A stretch of 64,000 bases of DNA, from contig UQZJ01000011.1 of assembly GCA_900545495.1 (NCBI GenBank), forward strand, positions 23,328 through 87,327. The letters are read 5' to 3'. This document shows, one piece after another, positions 17,422 to 25,253 of the stretch (positions within the stretch are counted from its first letter, which is position 1; each line of letters starts with the position of its first letter). The stretch comes from an uncultured Eubacteriales bacterium (GTDB taxonomy: Bacteria; Bacillota; Clostridia; Oscillospirales; Oscillospiraceae). The notes below the pieces were generated by a model. That model was not told the DNA's origin, ran no database searches, and was given only the letters and a program-made list of their open reading frames with translations. The position numbers and the translations under genes are program-made.

Positions 17422-17787
17422 GTGGATACGAATGTCAGACGCGGCGACATATACTACGCCGATCTCAGCCCCGTGGTGGGCAGCGAGCAGGGCGGTGTGC
17501 GCCCGGTGCTCATCGTGCAGAACGACACCGGCAACCGCCACAGCCCCACGGTCATCGCGGCGGCCATCACCTCCCAGTTGGGCAAGGCCAGACTGCCGAC
17601 CCATATCGCGCTGGCGGCGCAGGGCAGCGGTCTGCCTAAGGATTCCGTGATCCTGCTGGAGCAGATCCGCACGCTGGATAAGCGCCGCCTGCGGGAGCGG
17701 ATGGGCCGTGTGGACAGTGCTGTGATGGAACAGGTGGACGCCGCCATCGCCGTCAGCTTCGGACTTACCGGCAGCCATCTGGTGTGA
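17422..17787 (+). CDS. ndoA: MazF/PemK-family endoribonuclease (no adjacent antitoxin)
   Basis: A 121-residue member of the MazF/EndoA family, sequence-specific mRNA interferases. RRGDIYYADLSPVVGSEQGG and RPVLIVQND match the EndoA N-terminus, and LPTHI and VILLEQIRTLDKRRL follow in the usual order. The GTG at 17422 gives the normal family N-terminus with a GCGGAG about 10 bases upstream; GTG 17413 and TTG 17401 are possible but poorly spaced. The 157-base gap to alr holds no reading frame able to encode a MazE-type antitoxin. Confidence 0.88.
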   Translation: MDTNVRRGDIYYADLSPVVGSEQGGVRPVLIVQNDTGNRHSPTVIAAAITSQLGKARLPTHIALAAQGSGLPKDSVILLEQIRTLDKRRLRERMGRVDSAVMEQVDAAIAVSFGLTGSHLV

Positions 17788-17810
17788 GGGCGCCGGGACG
17801 ACGCATAAGA

Positions 17811-17850
17811 AAAACAGGTCTGTGCATACCATGGCACAGACCTGTTTTTT
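17811..17850 (+). terminator. Terminator after mazF
   Basis: A 15-bp stem built on ACAGGTCTGTGC/GCACAGACCTGT with a T6 run. Confidence 0.95.
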
Positions 17851-17874
17851 GCGTGATGGGAGGGGGCGGTGCGG

Positions 17875-18360
17875 ATGGAGGTGCCTGTCTGTCTGGAGAA
17901 GCGGCGGGTGGGAACGCTGGCGGTGACGCCGTTGGGGACGGACACGGTGTTCCGCGTCCGCTGCACCGGCCTGCCCGCAGGATTGTACCGCCTGTACGCC
18001 TGCGGCGCGGGAGGGGAGCTGCTGCTGGGCGTCACGGAGGACGGCTGCCTGCACCGGCGGTTCTCTGCCGCCATGACTGCGCCGCTGGGGGCGGTGACGC
18101 GGTGCCGCGCCCAGCCGGCGGCGGCTCCGCAATGGCGGCCGCCGTCGCCGTCGGACAGCCTGCCGTGGCACGTCCCCGCCGGTACGCTGCTGCGGCGGGA
18201 GGGCGGTGTGACGCAGCTGGCAATGCCGTGGCCGCCGGACACGCCCTTCCCGCTGACGGAGCTGTTCTGCTTTGCCTCCGTGGGGCGGCGGGAGGGGAAA
18301 CGGTATGTTTTTTTCATTTTTTCCGGCGGCTGGACGCCCGTCATGCCGGGGAAACCGTAA
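17875..18360 (+). CDS. Hypothetical protein
   Basis: A 161-residue frame with a GGGAGGGGG 8 bases before the ATG at 17875. It has an N-terminal beta-rich half (EVPVCLEKRRVGTLAV ... RVRCTGLPAGLYRLY) resembling a small carbohydrate-binding or immunoglobulin-like strand pattern, then a Pro/Arg-rich linker and a second short beta segment. No signal peptide is seen and no family is recognised. It sits alone between a strong terminator and the nrdR promoter. It may be lineage-specific. Confidence 0.5.
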   Translation: MEVPVCLEKRRVGTLAVTPLGTDTVFRVRCTGLPAGLYRLYACGAGGELLLGVTEDGCLHRRFSAAMTAPLGAVTRCRAQPAAAPQWRPPSPSDSLPWHVPAGTLLRREGGVTQLAMPWPPDTPFPLTELFCFASVGRREGKRYVFFIFSGGWTPVMPGKP

Positions 18361-18397
18361 AAAACCCGAAAAAAATCCCAGTGCCTACTACCACATC

Positions 18398-18417
18398 TTG
18401 TACATTTGTGATATACT
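18398..18417 (+). promoter_or_regulatory. Extended -10 promoter of nrdR
   Basis: TGTGATATACT ending at 18417 contains the extended -10 TGaTATACT; a TTGTAC precedes it at only 8 bp. The same arrangement is seen at 14585-14603. Confidence 0.45.
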
Positions 18418-18463
18418 TCCACTAATCAGCGGCTTTTCGCCGCAAGTTCAGGAGGGTCAGCAT

Positions 18464-18919
18464 ATGAGATGTCCCTATTGCGGATACAAAGAGAGCAAGG
18501 TGGTGGACTCCCGCCCTGCCGATGAGAGCAGCAGCATCCGCCGCCGCCGGGAGTGCCTGTCCTGCGAGAAGCGCTTTACCACCTACGAGACGGTGGAGAG
18601 CCTGCCCATGGTGGTCATCAAGAAGGACGGCTCCCGCCAGAGCTTCGACCGCAGCAAGGTGCTGCGCGGCATCCAGCGCTCCTGCGAAAAGCGTCCCGTC
18701 CCCGTGGCGGACATGGAGCGCATGGCCATGGAGATCGAGCAGGAGCTGCAAAACGCGCTGGAGCGGGAGGTCAGCACTGAGGTCATCGGCGAAAAAGTCA
18801 TGGAGAAGCTGAAGAAGGCCGACGAGGTGGCCTATGTCCGCTTCGCCTCCGTCTACCGCCAGTTCAAGGATATCAACACCTTTATGAGCGAGCTGAACAA
18901 GCTGCTCAGCGAGAAGTAA
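18464..18919 (+). CDS. nrdR: Transcriptional repressor NrdR
   Basis: A 151-residue (d)ATP-sensing repressor of ribonucleotide reductase genes. The N-terminal zinc ribbon has Cys3, Cys6, Cys31 and Cys34; an ATP-cone domain (about 47-137) follows with VVIKKDGSRQSFDRSKVLRG. AGGAGGG lies 7 bases before the ATG at 18464. It is monocistronic and converges with the DUF4363 gene, whose stop is 1 base away. No ribonucleotide reductase gene is in the window. Confidence 0.97.
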   Translation: MRCPYCGYKESKVVDSRPADESSSIRRRRECLSCEKRFTTYETVESLPMVVIKKDGSRQSFDRSKVLRGIQRSCEKRPVPVADMERMAMEIEQELQNALEREVSTEVIGEKVMEKLKKADEVAYVRFASVYRQFKDINTFMSELNKLLSEK

Positions 18920-18920
18920 G

Positions 18921-19298
18921 TCACAGAATATTTTTGATGCTGATCTGCTGCGTCTCCGCCACCATGCCCAGACAGGCGTGGAGCTCGGCCAGCGTGGGGC
19001 GCAGCTCCTCGCTGTCCGCCTGACACAGCAGGACGGCCCGGCGCAGCAGCGTCTCGGCGTTGTTGATGTCCCCGTGCGTCACCACGATGTGGAGGTAGAC
19101 CTGATCGGCCTGCCACAGCTCGTCCAGCTGCGCCAGCGCCGCCGACGCCTCCTCTGGATGCCCGGCAGCGGCGGCACGGTCGGCGGCCATGACCTCCGCC
19201 TGCCACGCATGGCACCGGCGGGTGAGGTACACCGCGTTGCACACGGAGAAGGCCAGCAGCACCGCCAGCACGAACAGGGGGATACGCACCGCCTTCAT
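18921..19298 (-). CDS. DUF4363-type membrane-anchored protein
   Basis: A 125-residue protein with one N-terminal transmembrane helix (about 6-27) and a helical extracytoplasmic remainder, matching the DUF4363 pattern. The ATG at 19298 overlaps the stop of the DUF421 gene (ATGA) and has GGAGG 8 bases upstream, so the two are translationally coupled. DUF421-DUF4363 pairs are frequent in spore-forming Clostridia; the function is not known. Confidence 0.75.
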   Translation of the reverse strand: MKAVRIPLFVLAVLLAFSVCNAVYLTRRCHAWQAEVMAADRAAAAGHPEEASAALAQLDELWQADQVYLHIVVTHGDINNAETLLRRAVLLCQADSEELRPTLAELHACLGMVAETQQISIKNIL

Positions 19299-19978
19299 CG
19301 CACATCCTCCTTCAGCTGACACACCACGGCGCCGTTCTCGTCCACCGACAGGAGGAACACGTCCCGGGTGTGCTTGATCCTGCGCTTTTGCAGCTGCTGG
19401 CGCAGCCAGTTCTCGTCGCGCCCCGCCAGACGCAGGTTCTCCGCCATAACGCGGCCGTCGTTGATGACCAGCGTGGGCAGAGATACGTCATCCTCTACCG
19501 ACACGGCCATCTGCCGCGCCGTCAGGGGCTGCTGGTCGGCCCGCAGCAGCACGGACAGGTGTCCGCTGGTCTCCAGCACCGCGTATTTCACGGTGTTGAT
19601 GTCCAGCACGCCCTGTCCCCGCAGCTCCTCCATCAGCTCGTCCAGCGTCAGGCGGTTGTGGTGCATCACCTCCTGCCGGATCTGGCCGTCCTTGATGACC
19701 AGCGCCGGCTCGCCGCATACCAGCGACCGGAACCGCACGTTCCGCAGGCTGATGCAGCTGAACAGGGTGGACAGCGCGATCAGCGCCAGGATCGGCGCCA
19801 CGCCGTTGAGCAGGGGGATGCCGAAATCCTGCATGGGTACCGACGCCAGATCGGAGATCAGCAGCGTCAGCACCAGCTCGATGGGCTCCAACTCGCCGAT
19901 CTGCCGCTTGCCGCTGAGCCGCAGACCGGCGATCAGCAGCAGGTACAGGATGACGGTGCGCAAAAAAGCGGTCGCCAA
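19295..19978 (-). CDS. DUF421 (YetF-like) membrane protein
   Basis: A 227-residue protein with three N-terminal hydrophobic helices (LRTVILYLLLIAGLRLSGKR, then two more) and a cytoplasmic DUF421 domain containing GKRQIGELEPIEL and SDLASVPMQD signatures. YetF-family proteins occur in spore-forming bacteria; some affect germination. The start is uncertain: TTG at 19978 has a GGAAAGGG about 10 bases upstream; GTG at 19987 is too close to it. It is transcribed divergently from glmS. Confidence 0.85.
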   Translation of the reverse strand: MATAFLRTVILYLLLIAGLRLSGKRQIGELEPIELVLTLLISDLASVPMQDFGIPLLNGVAPILALIALSTLFSCISLRNVRFRSLVCGEPALVIKDGQIRQEVMHHNRLTLDELMEELRGQGVLDINTVKYAVLETSGHLSVLLRADQQPLTARQMAVSVEDDVSLPTLVINDGRVMAENLRLAGRDENWLRQQLQKRRIKHTRDVFLLSVDENGAVVCQLKEDVR

Positions 19979-20087
19979 GAGATACACGCCCTTTCCATAG
20001 GGTATTTTTTTCAGTATGTCCCCGTGGGGCGAAACTATGCCGGACGGGGACGGCGGATATCTTTTCTTTCGGGAGGAACAACAATAT

Positions 20088-21923
20088 ATGTGTGGCATTG
20101 TCGGATATGTGGGCGCCCAGCAGGCGGCCCCGATCCTGTTGGACGGCCTGCGCCGTCTGGAGTATCGCGGCTACGACTCCGCCGGCATGGCGGTCTGCGG
20201 CCCGGAGGGGCTGCGGGTCTGCAAGGCCAAGGGCCGCTTACAGGTACTGGCGGAGCTGACGGAGGAGGGACGCGCCATGCCCGGTACGCTGGGCGTGGGG
20301 CATACGCGCTGGGCCACCCACGGGGAGCCCAACGACATCAACGCTCACCCGCAGGTCAGCCGGAGCGGCCTGTTCGCCGTTGTGCATAACGGCATTATCG
20401 AGAACTACGCCGTCCTTCGGGAGCGGCTGGAGAAAAAGGGCTACGTCTTCCGCTCCCAGACGGATACGGAGGTGGTGGCCCAGCTGCTGGAGGACTACTA
20501 CGTCGCCAGCCGCGACCTCTTTGAGGCGGTAAACGATATGCTCTCCGTGGTGGAGGGCGCTTACGCGCTGGGCATCGTCTGCCGCGACGCACCGGACAGG
20601 CTTATCGCCGTCCGGAAGGACGCGCCGCTGCTGCTGGGCTATGGTGAGGGCGAGAACTTCATCGCCTCGGATGTGACGGCGCTGCTCCCCTATACCCGGG
20701 ATGTGGTGTATATGGATGACGGGGAGCTGGCGGTGGTCACCGCCGGCGGCATCCGCATCTACAACGAGCGCCGCCGCCCGGCGGAGAAGGAGCATCACCA
20801 CATCGACTGGGACGTGGACGCCGCGGAAAAGGGCGGCTACGACCACTTCATGCTCAAGGAGATCTGCGAGCAGCCGGACGCCATCGCCCGCGCCATCACC
20901 GGCCGTATCCAGAAGGGACGGGTGGTGCTCAGCGACCTGACCATGACCGACCGGGAGGTACGGGAGCTGGGGCGCATCTGCATCGTGGCCTGCGGCTCCA
21001 GCTACCATGTGGGCATGGTGGGCAAGTACAATCTGGAGCGGATGCTCCGCCGTCCGGTGGAGGTGAGTCTCGCCTCCGAATTCCGGTACAGCGACCCCAT
21101 CGTGGGGCCGGGGGATCTGGTCATCGTCATCAGCCAGTCCGGTGAGACGCTGGATTCCATGGCGGCTCTGCGGGAGGCGAAGAAGCGGGGCGCCCGCATT
21201 CTGTCCATCGTCAATGTGGTGGGCTCCTCCATCGCAAGAGAGTCCCACGATGTGCTGTATACGTGGGCGGGACCGGAGATCGCCGTGGCCACCACCAAGG
21301 CGTACAGCACCCAGATGGTGGTGCTGAACCTGCTGGGCCTGTACTTCGGCGACATCCTCGGCACGGTGGATCTGGATACCTACACCGCCATGGTGCGGGG
21401 CATCGAGGCGCTGCCCCACCAGATGGCGCGCATCCTCGCCGATACGGCGGATATCCGCGCCGCCGCCAAGGAGCTGGCGGGACACGAGCAGATCTTCTTT
21501 ATCGGCCGCAATCTGGACTACGCCCTGTCGCTGGAGGGAAGCCTGAAGCTCAAGGAGATCTCCTACATCCACTCCGAGGCCTACGCCTCCGGCGAGCTGA
21601 AGCACGGCACCATCTCCCTCATCGAGGAGGGGACGCCGGTCATCGCCGCCGCCACCTATATGCCGCTGCTCGACAAGGCCATGAGCAACGTGGTGGAGGT
21701 GCAGGCCCGAGGCGCTCATGTGCTGGCGCTCACCACCGAGAGCGGCGCGGAGCGGATGCACAGCCGTGTGGAGCGGGTGCTGACCGTGCCGGAGACGGAG
21801 ACGATGCTGCTGCCCCAGCTGGGCGTGGTGCCGCTGCAGCTGCTGGCGTACTACATCGCGCTGGAGCGCGGGTGCGACATCGACAAGCCCCGCAACCTGG
21901 CCAAGAGCGTCACTGTGGAATAG
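20088..21923 (+). CDS. glmS: Glutamine-fructose-6-phosphate aminotransferase
   Basis: Makes glucosamine-6-phosphate for peptidoglycan. In this 611-residue protein the N-terminal nucleophile Cys2 (MCGIVGYVG) opens the glutaminase domain, followed by two SIS isomerase domains (ISQSGETLDS and a second around HSEAYASGELKHG) and the C-terminal KSVTVE. The ATG at 20088 is set by the required Met-Cys N-terminus, with GGGAGG upstream. The 109-base gap to the divergent DUF421 gene is too short for a glmS ribozyme. Confidence 0.97.
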   Translation: MCGIVGYVGAQQAAPILLDGLRRLEYRGYDSAGMAVCGPEGLRVCKAKGRLQVLAELTEEGRAMPGTLGVGHTRWATHGEPNDINAHPQVSRSGLFAVVHNGIIENYAVLRERLEKKGYVFRSQTDTEVVAQLLEDYYVASRDLFEAVNDMLSVVEGAYALGIVCRDAPDRLIAVRKDAPLLLGYGEGENFIASDVTALLPYTRDVVYMDDGELAVVTAGGIRIYNERRRPAEKEHHHIDWDVDAAEKGGYDHFMLKEICEQPDAIARAITGRIQKGRVVLSDLTMTDREVRELGRICIVACGSSYHVGMVGKYNLERMLRRPVEVSLASEFRYSDPIVGPGDLVIVISQSGETLDSMAALREAKKRGARILSIVNVVGSSIARESHDVLYTWAGPEIAVATTKAYSTQMVVLNLLGLYFGDILGTVDLDTYTAMVRGIEALPHQMARILADTADIRAAAKELAGHEQIFFIGRNLDYALSLEGSLKLKEISYIHSEAYASGELKHGTISLIEEGTPVIAAATYMPLLDKAMSNVVEVQARGAHVLALTTESGAERMHSRVERVLTVPETETMLLPQLGVVPLQLLAYYIALERGCDIDKPRNLAKSVTVE

Positions 21924-21930
21924 GGAAAAC

Positions 21931-21972
21931 AGGGGGGAGACGGACAAAAACCGTTTCCCCCCTTTCTTTTTT
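21931..21972 (+). terminator. Terminator after glmS
   Basis: AGGGGGGA-type stem with CCCCCCT opposite, a GACGG/CCGTT inner stem and a T6 run. Confidence 0.85.
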
Positions 21973-21982
21973 CAAAATGGTA

Positions 21983-21991
21983 TGTTATACT
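21983..21991 (+). promoter_or_regulatory. Extended -10 promoter of kamBC
   Basis: TGtTATACT at 21983-21991, with no clear -35; located between the glmS terminator and kamB. Confidence 0.45.
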
Positions 21992-22030
21992 CAAAAATTG
22001 ACTGAATACCAAGGAAAGGGCGTGTACGAT

Positions 22031-22963
22031 ATGCATGACGAGCTGCTGCGCCGGCTCAACGAGACGAAGACCATGTCCATCGTGGGTATGTGCAAGAACG
22101 CTGGCAAGACCACCATGCTCAACTGGCTGCTGACCAGCGACCACCTGCGCGGCACATTGGGTCTGACCTCCATCGGGCGGGACGGCGAGTCCACCGACGT
22201 AGTCACCGGCACGGAGAAGCCCGGCATCTTCGTGAAGGAGGGGACCCTGATCGCCACGGCCAAGGATATGCTGCGCCTGGGCGACGTGACCAAGGAGATC
22301 CTGATGACCACCGGCATCCCCACTCCGTTGGGCGAGGTGGTGATCCTCCGGGCGCGCAGCGCCGGGTATGTCCAGCTGGCCGGCCCATCCATCACCACGC
22401 AGCTCAAGTCCGTATCCCAGAGCTTCTTCGAGCTGGGCGCCGACCGCTCCATCATCGACGGCGCACTGGGGCGGAAGAGCCTGGGCGCCCGCGCCGTGGC
22501 GGAGGGCGTCATCCTCTGTACCGGCGCCAGCTACCACATGAGCATGGAGAAGGTCATCGCCGACACGGTGCATATCTACCGTCTGATGAATCTGCCCAAG
22601 GCGGCGGAGCTGCCGCCGGAGGCCGTGGACGGTCTGGAGGCCTGCGTCAAGGAGCACGGCGCGGCGCTGATCACCGGCGCTCTGACGGATACCATGGTGC
22701 TGCCGCTGCTGCGCTCCGGCGTGCTGCGCCGCTGCCGTCTGGTGGTGAAGGACCCCAGCAAGGTGCTGCTCAGCGCCGACACGCTGGATAAGCTGGTCAC
22801 CCGGGAGGTGGCGCTGGAGACGGAGGAGGCCGCCCGTACCCTGTGCATCACCGTCAACCCGGTGTCGGCCTATGGATGGAAATTTGACAAGGACGAGTTC
22901 CTGCACCGTATGCGCGAGGCAGTGGACGTGCCTGTTATCAACGTAAAGGAGGAGTTGGCATGA
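22031..22963 (+). CDS. kamB: Lysine 5,6-aminomutase reactivase subunit KamB
   Basis: A 310-residue protein with an N-terminal P-loop-like motif (KNAGKTT, 22-28). Together with the MutS-like KamC it matches the pair that accompanies B12-dependent lysine 5,6-aminomutase in fermenting anaerobes and is thought to reactivate the enzyme after cobalamin inactivation. The ATG at 22031 has AAGGAAAGGG 10 bases upstream. It overlaps kamC by 4 bases. The assignment rests on gene pairing and position; the family is little studied. Confidence 0.8.
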   Translation: MHDELLRRLNETKTMSIVGMCKNAGKTTMLNWLLTSDHLRGTLGLTSIGRDGESTDVVTGTEKPGIFVKEGTLIATAKDMLRLGDVTKEILMTTGIPTPLGEVVILRARSAGYVQLAGPSITTQLKSVSQSFFELGADRSIIDGALGRKSLGARAVAEGVILCTGASYHMSMEKVIADTVHIYRLMNLPKAAELPPEAVDGLEACVKEHGAALITGALTDTMVLPLLRSGVLRRCRLVVKDPSKVLLSADTLDKLVTREVALETEEAARTLCITVNPVSAYGWKFDKDEFLHRMREAVDVPVINVKEELA

Positions 22964-24420
22964 TCGAGATCCGATTTGAGGAGCGTGTGAAGATCGGTCT
23001 GCAATATGTGCTGGAGTCTCTGCACGGCTGCTCGCCCTTCGGGCAGGAGAAGATCCGCCGCCTGCGGTTCTATACGCCGGAGGAGAGGGCGGAGCTGGAG
23101 ACGGAGCTGTACAACGTGGAGCGTGCCGCGGCCGCGGCGGAGGAGCTGAAGGGCCAGTACACCAAGCTGATGACCGGCCTGTGCCAGATGAAGGACATCC
23201 GCACGTCCCTGCGCCGCTGCGCGGCGGGGGAGACGCCGGACCATGTGGAGCTGTTTGAGATCAAGGGCTACCTCCAGCGGCTGGACGGCCTGCGTCCGCT
23301 GCTGGCGGAGATCGACGCTGTCACCCATTTCAAGGGCATCGCCCTCCACGACCCCAAGCCCGCGCTGGCCATTCTGGACCCGGACGGCACCGGCAGCCGG
23401 GGCTTCTACATCCCCGACAGCGCCACCGCCAAGCTCAAGGAGATCCGTCAGGCCAAGAAGGACGTGGAGGAGCGTCTTTTCAAGGCGGCGACGGACGCGG
23501 AGAAGGACGACCTGCGCCTGAAGCGCACCCGCTTGTGCGCCGACGAGGACGCCGAGGAGATGCACGTCCGCAGAGCCATGGGCGCTGCGCTGGCGCCGAT
23601 GGTGGACGACCTGCTGGCGGACGCGGAGACCTCCGGCCGGCTGGATTTCATCGTGCAGAAGGCGCTGTTCGCCGTGCGCTTCGGCGGCATCCGTCCCGAG
23701 ATCACCGACGGTGAGCTGGAGCTGACCGACATGGTCAACCCCGAGATCTGCGACCTGCTGGAGGAGCAGGGACGGCGCTTCGTCCCCGTCTCCATCCATC
23801 TGGAGCAGGGCGCGACCGTTATCACCGGCGCCAACATGGGCGGCAAGTCCGTGGCCATGAAGACCGTGGCGCTCAACGCCCTGCTGCTGCAGGCGGGCTT
23901 TCTGGTCTGCGCCAGGGAGGCGCGGATGCCCCTGTTCCACAGCGTGAAGATGCTGTTTGACGACCTCCAGTCCATCCAGTCCGGACTCAGCGGCTTCGGC
24001 TCCGAGATCGTCCAGTTCCAGAAGGCGCTGGCCGAGGTGGAGCAGGGCTACTCCCTGTTCCTGCTGGACGAGTTCGCCCGCGGCACCAACCCCGACGAGG
24101 GCGCCGTCATTGTGCAGGCCGTCACCCGGTATCTCAACGATGTCAACGCCATCTCGCTGCTGACCACCCACTACGACAAGGTGGCGGAGTACGCCAAGCT
24201 CCACTACCAGATCATCGGCCTGCGGGATGTGGATACCGAGCAGATCCGCCGGGAGCTGTCCGCCACCAACGAGGACGGCGTGGCTGTCATCGCCCGCCAC
24301 ATGAACTACGGCCTGTACCGGGTGGAGGGCCGCTCCGACTGTCCGCGGGACGCGCTGAACATCTGTCGGATGCTGTCTTTGAAGCCGGAGATCCTCAAAA
24401 TGGTGGAAGAAGCCTATTGA
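22960..24420 (+). CDS. kamC: Lysine 5,6-aminomutase reactivase ATPase KamC (MutS-like)
   Basis: A 486-residue protein with a MutS-type ATPase domain at the C-terminus: Walker A GANMGGKS (290-297) and Walker B LFLLDE (366-371), followed by an ARGTNPDEG motif. The mismatch-binding domain of MutS is absent, so a DNA repair role is unlikely. With KamB it probably repairs the aminomutase cofactor site. It lies directly upstream of the riboswitch-controlled lysine operon but has a separate promoter region, so it may be expressed without lysine. Confidence 0.82.
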   Translation: MIEIRFEERVKIGLQYVLESLHGCSPFGQEKIRRLRFYTPEERAELETELYNVERAAAAAEELKGQYTKLMTGLCQMKDIRTSLRRCAAGETPDHVELFEIKGYLQRLDGLRPLLAEIDAVTHFKGIALHDPKPALAILDPDGTGSRGFYIPDSATAKLKEIRQAKKDVEERLFKAATDAEKDDLRLKRTRLCADEDAEEMHVRRAMGAALAPMVDDLLADAETSGRLDFIVQKALFAVRFGGIRPEITDGELELTDMVNPEICDLLEEQGRRFVPVSIHLEQGATVITGANMGGKSVAMKTVALNALLLQAGFLVCAREARMPLFHSVKMLFDDLQSIQSGLSGFGSEIVQFQKALAEVEQGYSLFLLDEFARGTNPDEGAVIVQAVTRYLNDVNAISLLTTHYDKVAEYAKLHYQIIGLRDVDTEQIRRELSATNEDGVAVIARHMNYGLYRVEGRSDCPRDALNICRMLSLKPEILKMVEEAY

Positions 24421-24507
24421 TTTTCGCGGTGCGAAAAAAGCTGTAAAGAAGCTGCAAAAAGTTTTCAAGCTGCAAAAATATTATTGTCAAGCTTGTCACG
24501 AAGTCCC

Positions 24508-24535
24508 TTGACAAACGCCCTAAAACCAGTATAAT
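24508..24535 (+). promoter_or_regulatory. Consensus promoter of the lysine fermentation operon
   Basis: TTGACA (24508-24513) and TATAAT (24530-24535), both perfect hexamers with 16-bp spacing, about 27 bases before the riboswitch P1 stem. Confidence 0.93.
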
Positions 24536-24561
24536 TTAAGAGTAGGATTTCGTGAATATCA

Positions 24562-24762
24562 GTCAATAGAGGCGCGAAAAGCGGGGTACTGCTGCGTGTG
24601 GGGACAGGCACCCGAGCAGCGTAGCAGGAAGGAGCTTTTCGCCGAAAGCAGCAGGCCCGCCTGAGACCTGCCGCTTGGCAGCGCGGTGTAAGCGGCGCTG
24701 CTGTCATGTAGAGATACATGGAGCGCTATTGGTCAATGACCTTGACCGATAGCGCCCTTTTT
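24562..24762 (+). promoter_or_regulatory. Lysine riboswitch with terminator, predicted ON switch
   Basis: The aptamer shows the L-box core in order: AGAGGCGCGAA (24568-24578), GGTACT, AAGGAGC (24629-24635), GCCGAAAGC, and the closing GCTGTCATGTAGAGATACATGG. P1 is GTCAATAG (24562-24569) with CTATTGGT (24726-24733). The 3' P1 strand is itself inside the 5' arm (24723-24736) of a 14-bp terminator whose 3' arm is 24742-24755, followed by T5. P1 and terminator are therefore mutually exclusive: lysine binding should prevent termination. That fits control of lysine degradation. Confidence 0.9.
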
Positions 24763-24842
24763 CATACCCAAAAAAGAGCGATAACGGCCGGAGCTGGTGT
24801 TTGAGAAATTGCACGTCCAAAATTTTTAAGGAGGAAATACTT

Positions 24843-25244
24843 ATGGAAAAGATGACTTCTCTGCTGCGTCTGCGTATGAGCGCCAAGGATGCTCATTACG
24901 GCGGAAACCTGGTGGACGGCGCCCACATGGTCCACCTGTTCGGTGATGTCGCTACCGAACTGCTGATCAAGTGCGACGGTGATGAGGGCCTGTTCTGCGC
25001 GTATGACAACGTGGAGTTCCTGGCTCCCGTGTACGCCGGCGACTACATCGAGGCCTATGGCGAGATCGAGAAGATCGGCAACACCTCCCGCACCATGAAG
25101 TTCGAGGCCCGCAAGGTCATCGTCTCCCGCCCCGACATCAGCGCCTCCGCTGCTGATGTTCTGGCCGAGCCCGTGGTGGTCTGCCGCGCTCACGGCACCT
25201 GCGTGACCCCCAAGGATTGCCAGCGCAAAAAGATCGAGAAGTAA
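24843..25244 (+). CDS. kal: 3-aminobutyryl-CoA ammonia-lyase
   Basis: Removes ammonia from L-3-aminobutyryl-CoA to give crotonyl-CoA, the last lysine-specific step. The 133-residue protein has the length and hot-dog-fold pattern of Kal (FCAYDNVEFLAPVYAGDYIEAYGEI). The ATG at 24843 has AAGGAGG at 24828-24834. It is the first gene after the lysine riboswitch, and kce follows after 9 bases. Codon use resembles that of the ribosomal gene, implying high expression. Confidence 0.92.
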   Translation: MEKMTSLLRLRMSAKDAHYGGNLVDGAHMVHLFGDVATELLIKCDGDEGLFCAYDNVEFLAPVYAGDYIEAYGEIEKIGNTSRTMKFEARKVIVSRPDISASAADVLAEPVVVCRAHGTCVTPKDCQRKKIEK

Positions 25245-25253
25245 GGGAGTGGC

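Noticed and set aside
20016..20087. glmS ribozyme upstream of glmS
   Set aside because: The gap to the divergent gene is only 109 bases, too short for the ribozyme core, and its conserved segments are not seen.
22960..24420. DNA mismatch repair protein MutS
   Set aside because: Only the ATPase part resembles MutS; the mismatch-binding domain is missing and the gene pairs with kamB next to the lysine aminomutase genes.
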